Below, piece by piece: positions 43,364-55,822 of a stretch of DNA of 64,000 bases; positions within the stretch are counted from its first letter, which is position 1; each line of letters starts with the position of its first letter. Source of the stretch: Turbatrix aceti (taxonomy: Eukaryota > Nematoda > Chromadorea > Rhabditida > Panagrolaimidae); NCBI GenBank assembly GCA_963969345.1, contig OZ017767.1, positions 9,055,547 to 9,119,546 of the forward strand, read 5' to 3'. The translations under genes were made by a program, and so were the position numbers. Under the pieces are notes generated by a model that was given only the letters and a program-made list of their open reading frames with translations, did not search any database and had not been told where the DNA came from.

Positions 43364-46300
43364 TCATTCAAGATGATTTCGTGGAAGACGATTAAAAACA
43401 TGCAAAAGCGAAGCAAAAATGCCGTGTGCAGAAGCGAGACTGATGATGGTCATGACGATGAGGAATGCACCAATTTCGAAAAATGCTTGCGTTTGAGCGA
43501 AAAGGAGAATCGCTCCTGCAAGGATGTTTGTAAAGCCCGCGAGAGCGATTGGGATTGAGCAGGATTCGTTCGCTTGCCTGAAGTTATGGAACTAAATTAG
43601 ATTCGTTCCACAAAACGTTTTTTTTCATTTTGATGTGTTGCATTTTTTCATTAATTTTTTAAAATTTTTTTAAAAATAAATTTTTTTTTTAATCGAAAGA
43701 AATAGAAAAAAAATTTACATCATGAAAAAAATTGTGCAAAAACTATTGTAATTTAGAAAAATATTTTTTTTTCGCAATTTTTTAAAACTACTAAACAAAT
43801 TTTTTTTTGCATTTGTTTACATTTTCCATATATCCAAATCGATCGTACCGTATCCTCTCAATAACCACAATCTTCGATGCCGATTTAAAAGCCACAGCCA
43901 GATGCAACGTGTAGTCAAAAGCCAGTCCAATACTGACAACCAAAATCGTAGCTTCGATCACGTTAACTGTCCATCCAGAAACCAAAAGCGCGGCTGCGAT
44001 GGTCAAAATCGCAAACGCAATTGCAATGACCGCCGCTAGGGAAATCAGACAATGCGCTGTCGTCGCCACGATAACCACTGCCGATAGCGCAACGGATACC
44101 ATAACAGAGAAAAATGTACTGTCTAGCAGAGATGACAGAATATCGTAGAGATTTGTGATATCCGGCGAACTCAATAACAGTGGTTTCGGATCAAAAGAGT
44201 CGTTTTGCAGATTTTGCATATCAGTAAAATATTCATCGAGTTTGGCAAAAATATTTGTAAATGTTGCCCTGCTCGGAGCCTGGAAAATGTATCCAAGGAA
44301 TCGATGTGTGCGTTTTTCAAAAACTGGAGAATCTCTTGCACGTTTGAAAAATCCGAGCGCAGGGCGAGAAATTGTGTCCAGACTTTCTCGATAGTAAATG
44401 TGAAAGCATTGTCGGGGTATTGAATTTTCAGGTGTAAGACAGCAGGTTGAGAATTTGCACACCTGAGTCCATTCTATGAATCTTGAAATCCAGGATGTAT
44501 TTTGTAGTCTGGCTTCTGGAGCGATAATTCCCGATTCCCTAAAGGTATAGATTTGGTAGTTGATTTGTTCGAGAGTTTTTAGGTCAAAATGAAAGTTTGG
44601 ATCGCTGGCTAGGTGGCCGCGTTTGGATACTTCGAAAAGGCTCGCGTCGCTGAAAAATAAAAAAAATTATTGGTCTAAAAATAATTTTTAGAAAAAAACA
44701 CACGTTGTCGGCAAAGCACCCCAAATAGCATAAAAGTTCAACTTTATTTGCCGCTTTGCACTAAAGTTGAAAAACTGTTGTTCAAATTCGTCGAACCATT
44801 CAAAGGGATGCGTGCTTCTCAGGTACTAAAAAAATCATTCATTTGATCAATTCTTGACTCAAAAATATTTTCTCACCTGCATAGCGTTATTCTCCGGCAA
44901 CCTCAATCCAGGTGAAATAAACAGTGTATACAAACTGCCAATGAAAATAACTCCACCCAACGCAAGAATAACCAGGTGTATTTTCTGGACGATTACTGGC
45001 AACTTGTACACATACCACTTTGAAATTATTCTGCATCCTTCACTTAGCCATCGGATTCTGAGACGCTCAGGCAACGGAGTAGGAGATGGCATGTACAATA
45101 GCAACATTGCAGCCGGTAGCGCTGATATCACAAATATATAATTCGCGGTAACGGCAAGAGCAGCGTAGACTCCGAAGCATCGAAGGACGATCACAGATGA
45201 TAGACTGTTTGTTAGAAAAGCTGCGGCTGTGGTTGCAGAGGTTACAAACATGGCGACCGTGGCGTGGCACAGTGCGTCGCGGAGAGCGGTTCGGATCAAC
45301 TTGGTTCGGGTCTGGAAGTTTAGGTTATGTAATGAAGGATTGGGAGAGTTTTAGGAACCTTGACAGTTTTTTCGGTCAGAACCGGAAATATTTCGAATTC
45401 GTAGGAATTCGAAGAATCGGCGATTGGAGGTGAATCGCTGTCAAAGCAGTAGTATCTGTCGTTTATTTTTTTATAGGCCTAGAAATTTTCGGTTTCTTTT
45501 AAATTAAAAATTTTTTTGAAACTGAATAAATTTTTACCATTTTTGATTTAAAATTATTTCAATTTTATATTTTTTTAAATTGAACAAATTCAAATTAAAT
45601 TTTTAATGAAACAAAATACATATATTTAAAAAAAACAGAACATTTCTTTTTAAAATTTTTTCTTGCAAAAAATAAAAAAACGTTTTTTTTACGTTTTTTA
45701 AAAAATTAAAAAAACAGGTGTTCCAAAACTCACATTTTTATATTTTACAAAAAGATGAATCAAAATAAAAGCGTCATCCACTCCGACAGCAATAGCAATG
45801 ACAATAACCAGCAAATTGATAAACGGAAAAAAATTAATTCCCCCCAAGACAGTGTATCCGTAGAACGCCGAACCCATAGCGGTAACCATACCGGCAATAA
45901 TCACAAATGTCAGAGTGACGCTTGTCGAGTACACCAAAATAGCCACAAATACAGTACCCATAGCTATGGCAGCAAGCTTGATATCCGAGAATAATGCATG
46001 CCGAAAAAATGTTTCCTTCGCCAGAAAATTCATGCCGGCAATCCAAATGCCGTCTGTTCCGTTGAAGTTTTGTTCCAAATGGGACATGAGTGTGCCGAAA
46101 AATCGAAGTTGTTCAGATTCGTTGGATTTAACGACTGCTTGGTTCCAGACATTTGTCACGGCTGCGATGTAGACTGAACCAGATGGGATGACTCCGGGTA
46201 CTTTGGGTCGTTGGATAATGTAATCTTTGATTTGGAGAGCAATGTTGGTGTCACAGTTTAGGTCTTCTGTGTTGGGGTCTAGGCAGGAAAGAACTAGTTC

Positions 46301-47278
46301 CTAAATATAAAAAGAATGTTTTTTATTTAAAAAAAATGAACGTCCTAAAAAGTAAAAAAAAATTTTGAATTTCCTAATATTTGTTCCTAATTCTAAAAAT
46401 GTTCTAAAAATTTCCTAATTTTTTTTAAATTTTTAAAAACAGTTTTTAATTTCGAAAACGTTTTTAAAAATCCGGATTTATTTATTTAGAAGTTTCCTAA
46501 AAATTGTTCCAAATTCTTAAAAATAAATATTACAATTTGAAATTTCTAAAAATGTCTAAAACACAAAATTTTATATTTCATATAAAATTACCTTGAATGA
46601 GTCAACATTGCCCTGCGTCAACTGATCGCACGTCTTCACGTAACTCATGTTAGTACAAAATGCGTAGAACGGCAGATGAAAGCTGTAGGGCACCGGTGAC
46701 AAAAATTCCATTAACCCTGTTTCATTGACTACTCGGTCAATAACTTCGTCCAGCCGACAAAGGTGTTTCATGACCGGCAGAGTAAATAACGATTCAAAAC
46801 TGTCGATTTCAAAAATGATTTTTGAAAGACCGTCGATGATGTCATAGGGAAGTTTATCCTTTCCAAGCGCGTAGTACACTTTACAAGGGGTATCCACAAT
46901 TGTGTCATTTTCATCGTCCACTCCATAATCGTCGTAATTGATTGTAAAATTGTCAGGTGGAGGCGTAATTTCATCAGCAGTTTCAAGAGCCCGTCGAAAC
47001 CGAGTCAAATTATTTTCGACTTTCTCTTCGGTGATCAAGGGTTTCAACAATTCCGCGGGATAAGCACTGGATTCCGATAAAAGTTCAAGAGTCAATCTCG
47101 CATCCGCCAACGGTTGATTACGGGTTTCGAATCCTTTTTTGGCGTCAAAAGACACGTTACACGAATGAAAATACCCAACCCAGGATGTGAGAAATCCCGT
47201 GACGACAAAATATACGCAGAATACGGTAAGCGGATAAGTTACAACCAACGAAGCCCAACCTGCAACCACGCGATTCAT
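43364..47278 (-). CDS. Patched-related (PTR) sterol-sensing-domain transporter-like protein
   Basis: Six exons on the minus strand: 47278-46592, 46300-45734, 45311-44877, 44825-44704, 44649-43849 and 43577-43364, all in phase, 2,826 nt (941 residues). It starts MNRVVAGWASLVV with TM1, then a large extracellular loop. A sterol-sensing domain follows with GVDDAFILIHLF at the end of a TM, then ALRDALCHATVAMFVTSATT, typical of Patched/Dispatched/RND proteins. The second half repeats the layout, with GLAFDYTLHLAVAF and a final exon of two TMs (LAGFTNILAGAILLFAQTQA). PTR proteins in nematodes act in cuticle formation, moulting and membrane trafficking, probably as proton-driven lipid or lipid-protein transporters. 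The GVDDAF acidic pair is present; the second-half equivalent has one Asp (FDY), as is usual. Confidence 0.9.
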
Positions 47279-47625
47279 CTTGTCGGGCTATCTGATGATC
47301 AAATGCTTCAATGTTATCGCAAATAATAAATTCTTCGTTGGTACACATGACTCAAAAAAACTTTTTTTTATGGGAATACGTTTCTCATACACACAAAGAC
47401 ACACACACATCTGAAAATAAAATCAAAATCAAGGTCGGGAGGGGGGCTAACAGGTCCATGAATAGGGCAAACCCTAAAGGTGACGAATCCTAACACCAAA
47501 CTTAAGTTTTGGTCTTTACCAAACTCAAAGAAGCCTCCTCCCCCTCCCGTAATGGAAAATAAGGCAACTGGCGGCTGGCGCATGTGTGTCAACAAATGTG
47601 TGCCTCGAGCATGACATGCAAGCTG
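47279..47625. other. Region between the PTR gene and the secreted gene
   Basis: 5' flank of the PTR gene. An upstream ATG at 47348 (MCTNEEFIICDN...) opens a 63-codon frame that overlaps the PTR start in another frame. It could be an upstream ORF or, if one base is misread, an N-terminal extension. Confidence 0.4.
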
Positions 47626-48095
47626 TTAGGTTTGTTTGTTGACGGGAGAAGATGGACGCGACGGGGGCTTCGGGGTCGCACCGAGAGGGGCACACTGGCC
47701 GGTGCAGATCGCTCCCTGGCGATAGGTTTGAACGGGAACGAGATCGTCTCCGACTTCGTAGTCAACGCGGCCGATGCCGTTGAGACCAACCTTGATGCTC
47801 GAGGCACTCTTACCGGTTGCGTCGAAAGTTAGGATTTGGAAATCACCGATTCCGCATTCGCTTGCCTTTTGCTGGAAGGTTTCCCGGGTGCCTTTTGTCG
47901 AGATTGTCCATCTGGAAGTTTTTTATTTAAAATTTTTCAAATATTAAAAACCAACTTGGAGCTCTTCTGGCCGTTTGGCGAAATAACCTGAGCTTGGAAC
48001 TTTGTATCCGTGACACTTTTGACGTGAACGATGATATCGCACGCCAAAGACGATACAACAAGGGCAGCAACGGCAAAGACGAAAACAGACTTCAT
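47626..48095 (-). CDS. Nematode-type secreted 141-residue protein
   Basis: Exons 48095-47956 and 47911-47626 (donor AA/GTTGGT, phase 2), 426 nt. Signal peptide 1-19 (MKSVFVFAVAALVVSSLAC). The mature part is compact: DIIVHVKSVTDTKFQAQV, then SPNGQKSSKWTISTKGTRET, then a KASECGIGDFQI segment, GLNGIGRVDYEVGDDL and QGAICTGQCAPLG, ending in a Pro-rich tail. The pattern suggests a small beta-sandwich domain with one or two disulphides. It reads like a conserved nematode-only secreted family, but I cannot name it. A GATA-type site (CTTATCA, 48193-48199) and a possible trans-splice acceptor (ATTTCAG) lie upstream, which would fit intestinal expression. Confidence 0.8.
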
Positions 48096-48192
48096 GTTAG
48101 TCGATTTGACGACTGAAATTTATACAACCTTGAAGTGCACAAACCTTTAACGAACGCTATTTGTACGTTTTCGTTTTTCTCGACTGATCTCA

Positions 48193-48199
48193 CTTATCA
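48193..48199 (-). promoter_or_regulatory. GATA-factor site upstream of the secreted gene
   Basis: TGATAAG on the minus strand about 100 bp before the ATG at 48095. GATA sites of this form drive intestinal genes in nematodes. A single site in AT-rich DNA is weak evidence. Confidence 0.3.
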
Positions 48200-49135
48200 C
48201 GACAAACTCCACCTTTTCTTATTCTCTAGTCTTTAGTCAACAACAAGCAACAATACATATAAAAAACACAAAACATTTTCTAGAATAAAGAAAGAAGTCG
48301 ACAGTTGTCATCGACTAAAGCAGCGGCAAAAATGAAGCACCTGCTTCCCTGTGGGCACGATCATCCACCCGATGAGATGAGTCCGTCAAGGTCAGACAAC
48401 AACTGAATATTTCGCGCGTGTATAAATATATAGTACTTTTTGTTCCGGTTTTTAGGGGTTGAACAAAAACAACGATGTGATTAACGATGGGGGAGGGGGT
48501 TGTGATTCACGCTGTGAGCGGGTCTATTAAATTTTTGAAAAATAAAAACATTTTACGAAGTAATGAATAGGTAAGTGATGTAAACAGATTTATTCGGAGA
48601 TAATCTTCGTCAACAGAGTAAAAAACGAACAACAGATGTTATAAAAAACATGTTGCGAAACGCGATTTGTTCAAATCTACGGATTTCGTCAAACTGTGTA
48701 AAAATACATGTTCAATATCGACTAAAAACCATTCAATGACCGTGAATTTCGTTAGATGAAATAAATTTTGGGGCCAAGTCAATGCAGAAAACAAAAGGAA
48801 ATAGTATCAGAATGTCGCCATTTCCAAACGTAAACGTAAATGTCGGCGTTATATCACCAAAAAACAAGTCCAAAACAACGAAAACACAAGATTCCGAAAA
48901 AAAATTCTAGTTCATCAGAAAAAATCGCGTCAAAAAGCAACAATGCGCACGCAACGTATCAATTTCGCCGCAAAATCAAAAAATCGCACGTAAGCTAATT
49001 CTGGCAATGTGTCTCCAAGCTTGTTTTTCATTTGCCTCAATTTTACACTTTCTTTTCGGTTTTTCGCGTCTTTATCCTCTTTTTTTTGCTTGTAGGTACT
49101 ATTTTCTGTTTTGTTATCATCAGTCACCGATTTTT
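48200..49135. other. Intergenic region between divergent genes
   Basis: About 0.9 kb shared between the secreted gene (minus) and TIM17 (plus). A TATAAATATATAG string lies at 48420-48433. No further gene is seen. Confidence 0.4.
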
Positions 49136-49145
49136 TTTCTTTCAG
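49136..49145 (+). promoter_or_regulatory. Probable trans-splice acceptor of TIM17
   Basis: A T-rich run ending in TTTCAG stands 5 nt before the ATG at 49151, the usual place for spliced-leader addition in nematodes. No upstream coding exon is seen, so trans-splicing is more likely than cis-splicing. Confidence 0.6.
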
Positions 49146-49150
49146 CCAAT

Positions 49151-49657
49151 ATGGAGGAGTACTCCCGCGAGCCGTGCCCCTACCGTATCGGCGACGACCT
49201 CGGCTCGGCGTTTTCAATGGGCCTCGTCGGCGGTTCGATCTTCCACAGCTACTCCGGCTTTCGGCACGCCGCCAAGGGCCAGAAGGTGCTCAGCATGCTT
49301 CGCGAAGTCCGCTACCGTAGTCCCCTGACGGGAGTACAGTTCGCAGCGTGGGGAGGTATGTTTTCAACCATTGACTGTTGCCTCGTCGCCATTCGCAAGA
49401 AAGAAGACCCGCTCAACTCGATTGCCTCCGGCGCTCTTACCGGAGCCCTCCTCGCCGTCCGCTCGGGTCCGACCGTCATGGCAGGCTCTGCGCTCCTCGG
49501 TGGCATCATTCTGACCCTCATCGAAGGCGTCGGCGTGCTTTCGGGTCGTTGGATGGCGGCAATGCACGATCCGACGAGCAACGTTCAACCGGGTTTGACT
49601 GATTCCCATTCACCCGCCGATGGTGGCGGAGGGGGGAATTTGCTTTCTTTCAAATGA
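49151..49657 (+). CDS. tim-17: Mitochondrial import inner membrane translocase subunit TIM17
   Basis: Single exon, 168 residues. It starts [20 protein letters not shown], the conserved TIM17 N-terminus, including Cys9 and the acidic DD used in presequence handling. Four TM segments follow: [55 protein letters not shown] and [21 protein letters not shown]17 forms the core of the TIM23 complex that moves presequence proteins through the inner membrane. A Gly-rich tail ([12 protein letters not shown]) is longer than in most relatives. Residues between TM1 and TM2 ([15 protein letters not shown]) differ from the common form, but all key positions are present. Confidence 0.96.
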   Translation: MEEYSREPCPYRIGDDLGSAFSMGLVGGSIFHSYSGFRHAAKGQKVLSMLREVRYRSPLTGVQFAAWGGMFSTIDCCLVAIRKKEDPLNSIASGALTGALLAVRSGPTVMAGSALLGGIILTLIEGVGVLSGRWMAAMHDPTSNVQPGLTDSHSPADGGGGGNLLSFK

Positions 49658-50192
49658 TTTGATTTTTTTTGTTTCTCTAGTGAATAGATTTGGTTGATTT
49701 TTTTGTGGTAAATGATTTTTTTGATCGATCTGTTGGTTAAGGGAGAAAAATGTTGACTGCTCGAGGATTTGCACTAATTTTCTGATTACTGTTATCGTAA
49801 GCCGTAAATTACGGTTTTTGGTCTCAAAATGTTTCGTCTGGCAAATTTCCATTTTCAACTGCGTGCAACATGCAAACACGACGCGACTGGAACGCGCTTT
49901 CCATGCTACCGTAAACTGTATTGCCGAGTACAGTTACCAATAACCGGTATCTAATTTTTTTTTGTTTCCTGAAAATTTGGTAAAAGAATGTCGAAAATTT
50001 ACAAAAACTGTGCAAAAAAACCATAAAAAATTGAATTCTCCGTAAAAAATTTTACTGAAGTTTTGGCAAAATAAAAAAAAATTTCGGTGAAAAAAACCGG
50101 TATCACTAACAGAAAAATTTTTTGGTCAGCATAACCGTAAAATTCGATTACTCGAAAATTTATATATGTTTTGTTTCACGTGTTCGGTTTGG
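49658..50192. other. 3' flank of TIM17, no gene
   Basis: AT-rich, with words such as CCGTAAATTACGG (49801-49813) that form short palindromes. No gene. Confidence 0.4.
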
Positions 50193-50200
50193 GTTCTGGA

Positions 50201-50311
50201 CAGTGTAACATCGCCTTCGCCTTCATCGCCCCCGGAGGCGCCTTCAGATCGTCTTCGCCTCCGGAGGCGAAGGCGAAGGCGAAGGCAATAATTTTGGTTT
50301 GCGTTACACTG
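50201..50311. mobile_element. 111-bp hAT-like MITE with 8-bp TSD
   Basis: Ends CAGTGTAAC / GTTACACTG, flanked by a perfect 8-bp repeat GTTCTGGA (50193-50200 and 50312-50319). The inside is a GC-rich hairpin of CGCCTTCGCCTTC and GAAGGCGAAGGCG around CCCCGGAGGCG. 8-bp duplications and CAG-type ends are typical of hAT elements. Too small to encode anything. Confidence 0.85.
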
Positions 50312-50319
50312 GTTCTGGA

Positions 50320-50672
50320 AAGTCGAAAATTGACAAAACCAAAAATCCTGTTATTTATAAAAATACGCCGAAAATGGACATACGCGCGAAAGCTCCTGGA
50401 GGCAGACGAAAACAGATGGGCCCGACGACTGACCTTGTGGATACCACAAGGAAAACGACCCGTGGGACACCCTTCCTTACGATGGGCCGATTCGCTCAAC
50501 TCGGTGTTCAACAAGACGAAAAACAGACCACAGCGACGATGGGAAGAAGAAATCGCGACCAAAACGAATCGAGACATTTACGCCTACGTGGACGTCATTT
50601 GTGCCTCCTAACATCTGGTCTAATGATAACTAACCACTGAGTAATGGTGAAATAAATAAATAAATAAAATTA
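50320..50672 (+). mobile_element. LINE 3' end (C-terminal part of ORF2 and tail)
   Basis: The frame reads ENRWARRLTLWIPQGKRPVG, then HPSLRWADSLNSVF and RRWEEEIATKTN, ending VDVICAS and a stop at 50611. This is the conserved C-terminal arm of endonuclease/reverse-transcriptase LINEs. It is followed by a short 3' UTR and an AAATA tandem tail (about 50652-50670). RT and endonuclease are missing. The tail matches the minus-strand copy at 31.5 kb, so both come from one family. The 111-bp MITE sits just at its 5' border. Confidence 0.82.
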
Positions 50673-53600
50673 TTTTGGCACTCAAATTTTACCGTTTTGG
50701 TTTCAGTTTTTAATTGAGCACAATTTTTGAGTTCTAATTCAAATAATTTTCTGAATAATTTTCTGATTAAAAATAAAAAAATAAAATATTTTTTTTGCGA
50801 TTGGATAAAAATGCGTAATTTTTTTGTTCCCCAAAAACGCTCTTTTTTTCTTTTTTTTGCGAAAAAAACTGTGTTTTCGACATGTACTCGAGACCAGATA
50901 CTCGAGATTGTTCCGGAGAAAGATTAGAGTACAACAAAGCATCAAGTATTGGTTTTCAAGTGCTTGTTATCGACACTTCAAGTTGGCAAAAGGGTCAGAA
51001 AGAACTCGTGCTACGTACAACATTTTTTATGTTCTTGAAAAACAAAAAAGTTACAAATTGCAAAAATTGCAACATGCAATGTTGGCTTTAAGAATACATT
51101 TTTTATGTACTGACAGTTTTCTGCACCGGAAGACGCCTTGCAACGAAATTGGGGACGTTTTGCACATTACATATTTTTTTAAACCTGTTTTTTACCCTTG
51201 ATAATTTTTTTTGTCTCAAACGCATGAATGCGTTGATGAACGTATGTTGTAACAGTTGGGGTAATTTAATGCATCGGGGTTGGTTGAACGGGCACTAACC
51301 ACCTATATTTATAAAAAATTTTTTGATGATAAATAAATTTTTTTTGAAAGAAACTTTTTTTGTGTAAAAAAATATCTTGCTAAAAATTTTTTCTGGCGTT
51401 GAGCTGCACCTGGACACCTGTGACTTCTAGTCGGTTGACGCAGCGCAATCACACGCACTCACCCTGTACGCTCGATTTTTTGCTTCATAATCTGTATTTT
51501 TTTTCTAAGCTGACGGATTGATCATTCATGCGACCAATTTGACCCGCGGGTGCATGAATGCATGCACTGTAGTTGTTCCTCTTTGAACGCGATCATGCAC
51601 AGAATAAAAAACGTATGTGCAATCGAGTACCATGACATAGTACTAAAGCTTTGCATAATCACTGCGGTGTACGCGTACAGGGTGACGCTGATTCTAAATT
51701 TTGACATTAGTAAGCTTCACAGGTTGCGGAACATTTTTTATGATGCACCCAGACCGACTGGCTGACTGACTGACTGGAAGGATGGAAGAAACTGTCAACT
51801 GAAAATTTTGTTGCGCGGATTTTCTAAAAGGGTATATTTATGACACTTTTGATTTTTTTTGGTGTAAAAAAATTTGAAAATTTCGGACAAAAAAATTGTA
51901 GTTTTTGGTTTCAATTTTTGTCGCTGTCGAATTTTTTTTGGTGAAATAAAATTTTTAATTTCAAATTTTTTTAGCAGTCTGAAAATTCAAAATTTTGTTA
52001 TTTTTATTTTTTTAATTAAAACCAAATTTTGTTATATTTTTGTTATTTTTATTTATTTTTTAATAAAAAAAATTTTTTTAAATTGTTATTTTTTTAATAA
52101 AAACCATTTTGGCCGTTTTGGAAATATCCAACATGTTTTTTGAGTTTAGGTAAATATCAAAAAACAAATTATTTACATTTTTTACAAAAAATTATTGGTG
52201 TCAACAACGATTCATACCAGAGCAACTTATTCGTACCACTTGATTTGTTTTTTCCCAGGGCATTGAATTCACAAGTATTTGACTTTCTTTTCTTTTCTTG
52301 ATTTTAATCCATTGAAAAAAGAAGAAATTTAATGTTGCGGTGTATTTCCTTCTTCCGCTTTTGTATTTATTGTACATTTTTTTGCACCCATTGCGCGTAT
52401 GAGTGCACAGACCGTTTTCTCATCGACACTGACTGTATTGTCTGTACGTTGTTTACAAAAAAAGTCGATGACTGTTTGTTGCCTGCGGCTGCGATGACGG
52501 TGATGGTGATGGTGACGATGACGAGGATTGTGACGGTAAGGATGTGAAAAGAAAGAAAGAAAAATGCGCATAAAACCATGCAACTTTTCGGAATCGTTTG
52601 TTTTTTTTGGTGTTTCATGTCGATTGATCAAATTCAAATAAGTTTCTAGATTTAGTTCTTCTAGGATATGGTTAGCATTTTTTTGATACTGATTGCATTC
52701 GTGCACAAAAAATTAAATTTTCAGAATAAAAAAAAAACGAAAAAATAAAAATGAAAAATTCTATCCGGCAGCACAAAATTTGACGATCAAAAATGTATAA
52801 TTTTTTTGTTGAAACGGAAACAATTTTTTTCAGATTTCTGAACCATTTTTTTGTATCATTTTCAATTTTTTTGAAATGAAAACAAAACGCAAGATTTTAT
52901 AATTTTTCTTCAAACAAACAAAAAAAACGTGACTTGTTTTTTATCCCCGATCTTTGACCGATCGAAATCAAATGTACGTATATGCATACATATTTACGAT
53001 GACAGACAGGAAGTATTAGTTTCTCTGTTTTTTTCTGGGATTTTGTTAGTGACATGTCACGTTGACACGATTTTGTCTTTTGTCATGTCATCCATCGCGT
53101 ATTCTTCGTCTCCGTTCCTTCCCATCGAGTATAATTCCATTGCAAACATAAAAAAAAACATAAGACAAAAGTTATGCACGTGTCGAAAAAAAACATAAGT
53201 CACTAGTTTGTTTTTGTCAATTTTTTGGCATATCCGAAAACAAAAAAAAACGTTTGTTCATGTTTTTCATGTTTATCATGTTTTTTGTTTTTATTTTTTC
53301 GACTTTGGATTTCGTGATTTTTTTGTCGGCAGTTTTTCTCGTTTTTTTGAGTTCAAAAAATTAAAATCAACAAACTTGATCGATGGTATTGCGTTTTTCT
53401 TCTTTTCCTGTGGCAGTGACCGTTAATGGGCTGGGATGACTGATGTGCATGCAGCAGACCTTCAAAGGGTTGTCTTCTGTGCGTTTTTTTCCTTTGACTG
53501 TTTTAAATTCACCGGAAAAGGAGAAAAAAAAGTTAGAACACGACCTGGGCGGAATGTGAACAAATTTGTCCTTCAATGACATTAGTTAGGCGTTTGACGG

Positions 53601-54079
53601 AAATGTATTTATTATTTCATTGTCTGAATTTACTGAAGTCTAAATTGGTCGTTGACTTTTTCGAATTTTTGGTCGTTGGCTTTTGAAATTTTTTTTTGTA
53701 ATGCAAAAATTTTTATACCGTAATGTCTGTTTGATATTTACTCATCACTTGAACTTGTACATACATATTTTGGAATTATGTACAGTCAAGTGTCTTGGCC
53801 TCTGATTTTTATCAGTGTCAAAAAAATTGTCCGGATGCGTAAAAAATATGCAAAAAAAATTGCTCTTTGTGGCAGAAAAAATAAATAAATAAATATTTTC
53901 AGTCTGATCAGAAAAAAATTGGATCCAAATAAATTAATTTTTCTACACAATTTTACGACAATTAGAGAACCGTTCACTTGCGTGCACTTCACTCATCCCA
54001 TCCACTGTATTCGGCGTAACTAACGTAGTCCAATTATAACAAAAAAGTTTTTGTATAGAAAAAAAACTAGTTTTGACGT
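50673..54079. other. 3.4-kb gene-free AT-rich stretch
   Basis: Long A and T runs, short palindromes (TGCATGAATGCATGCA near 51551) and a GATGGTGATGGTGA triplet stretch near 52500. Many frames are open by composition only. No gene is supported. Confidence 0.45.
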
Positions 54080-54087
54080 GCGGCAAC

Positions 54088-54627
54088 CAGAGTTGTTCGA
54101 TGCTCACTAAATTGCTCCTGCTCACTGCTCGCTCCTGCTCAGCTCACGAGCGCGAGCGGAGCGAGCGCGAAAAATTTGAGTGCTCAATGAGCATGAGCAG
54201 AGCGAGCACGAAAAATTGAATTGCTCAAAGAGCGCGAGCAGAGCGAGCGCGATAAATTTTTCAAATGAGCACTGCTCACTATAAATTTAGTGCTACAAAT
54301 ACTAAAATATTGATAGTTTCGATCAAAAACACGATGTTGGGGGTATCTCCAAGGAGTATACGGTCTTTCTTTTCGCTAGGGACTGAATTTGTGACTCAAA
54401 ATTCACATTTTTATGTGTGAGCCATGTTTGCTCATTGCTCGCTCCTGCTCGACTCACTAGCGTGAGCAGAGCAAGAGCAGAGGATCTGAGAATAAAAGAG
54501 CGCGAGCGGAGCGAGCGCGAAAATTTTAGGAACTCAAAGAGCATGAGCAGAGCGAGCACGGAAAATTGAATTGCTCAAAGAGCGCGAGCAGAGCGAGCGC
54601 TGAAAATTGTCAAATTGAACAACTCTG
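54088..54627. mobile_element. 540-bp hAT-like MITE with internal GAGC/GCTC repeats
   Basis: Ends CAGAGTTGTTC and GAACAACTCTG, flanked by a perfect 8-bp duplication GCGGCAAC (54080-54087, 54628-54635). The inside consists of repeated GAGCGCGAGCRGAGCGAGCG units in one orientation and GCTCRCTGCTCGCTCCTGCTC in the other, separated by AAAATTGAATTGCTCAAAGA spacers. No coding capacity. The TIR sequence and 8-bp TSD fit the hAT superfamily. Confidence 0.9.
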
Positions 54628-54644
54628 GCGGCAACCGTTACCTT

Positions 54645-55822
54645 TGTTGCCAAAGTGTAGCGGTATTTCTGTGTCCTGTTTATTCCCGGAGAGACATGTA
54701 CGACTCAACACTAGCCCGATCTTCGACTCCTAATGAGAGAGTGCGGGCGCCATCGCACGAGTAGTGCGGGGCGGAGCTACGGCGTATCGCGGTCTTAAGA
54801 TCTGCGTAACATCCTCCCCACCTCGCTTGATGACGTCCTCGTCATCTCATCCGGTGATCGTTACAATGTCTAACAACGATACAGTATTTAAAAGGGGGAA
54901 CAAAAAGATGGTAGGGGAGCACAGGCTCGGGAACGACGTATGTTGTTGGCTTGGCGCGTAGGAGTCTGCAGCGGATCTTCAGTGACCAAAAGTGGTTGGG
55001 GTTGTGATTTCAACTGCCGCTATCCGTTCACCCTCCCCACCAGGGTTGAACGCGGTCTCCGCGTTTCAGTCTGCTTCTGCTGAAGTCTCGGATGCGGTTT
55101 TGATTTCTACCTGAGCTTGATTAATGAGCTGCAGATGTCGTTTTTCAATTTGCGGGGGGTCTCTGCCTCTTCCCGTCGTCGATCATCGCGCTTTGAGAGA
55201 GCTGCTCGGCGTTATCGGGTCAGTGCCCTAGTTGCGATCTGTCGTCCGCGCGCAAGTCCTTGCTGCGGCGATCTGTTCCACTCGGACAGCTGCGCTGCGA
55301 TCCACATACTGCTAGCCAAATACCAATCGATGTTCTTCGTCGCCGTTCCGAACGAGTGTAGTCACTTGCAGCTAGTGCACAGTAAGGGATACCAATAACC
55401 TTTGTGCCGATGGTCTAGCGCCAGTGACCACTAGACTTTACCAAAATGTATGGCGCTGGAATTTTTTTCTGCTATCGCATAGATGGTATACATGCTGCCG
55501 CTCAACAAAACAACATGTAATGAAATAACCGAAAATACACATACATTGGAAAAGCCGGGAGTCGACTAGGTCGAAATCGTAACAAAATCTCTGATCCGGC
55601 TGCTTGTCCTTGATCGAAGACCAAGGGGCAGACGGCCGTGGTAGGACCTCCACAATGTTGCCAAAGTGTAGCGGTATTTCTGTGTCCTGTTTATTCCCGG
55701 AGAGACATGTACGACTCAACACTAGCCCGATCTTCGACTCCTAATGAGAGAGTGCGGGCGCCATCGCACGAGTAGTGCGGGGCGGAGCTACGGCGTATCG
55801 CGGTCTTAAGATCTGCGTAACA
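54645..55822. mobile_element. Compact LTR (TRIM-like) element
   Basis: Two direct repeats of 167 bp, 54645-54811 and 55656-55822, appear identical; each starts TGTTGCCAAAG and ends GCGTAACA (TG...CA). They enclose 844 bp without retroviral-type coding. The flanks carry a short duplication, CCTT (54641-54644 and 55823-55826), or CCTTT if the border is one base later. Short LTRs around a small non-coding interior fit terminal-repeat retrotransposons in miniature. A tRNA primer site right after the first repeat is not obvious, which lowers certainty. Apparently identical LTRs suggest recent insertion. It lies only 17 bp from the hAT-like MITE. Confidence 0.75.

Noticed and set aside
49312..49609. 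Antisense frames over TIM17
   Set aside because: GC-rich third positions of the TIM17 codons keep the antisense open; TIM17 itself is unambiguous.
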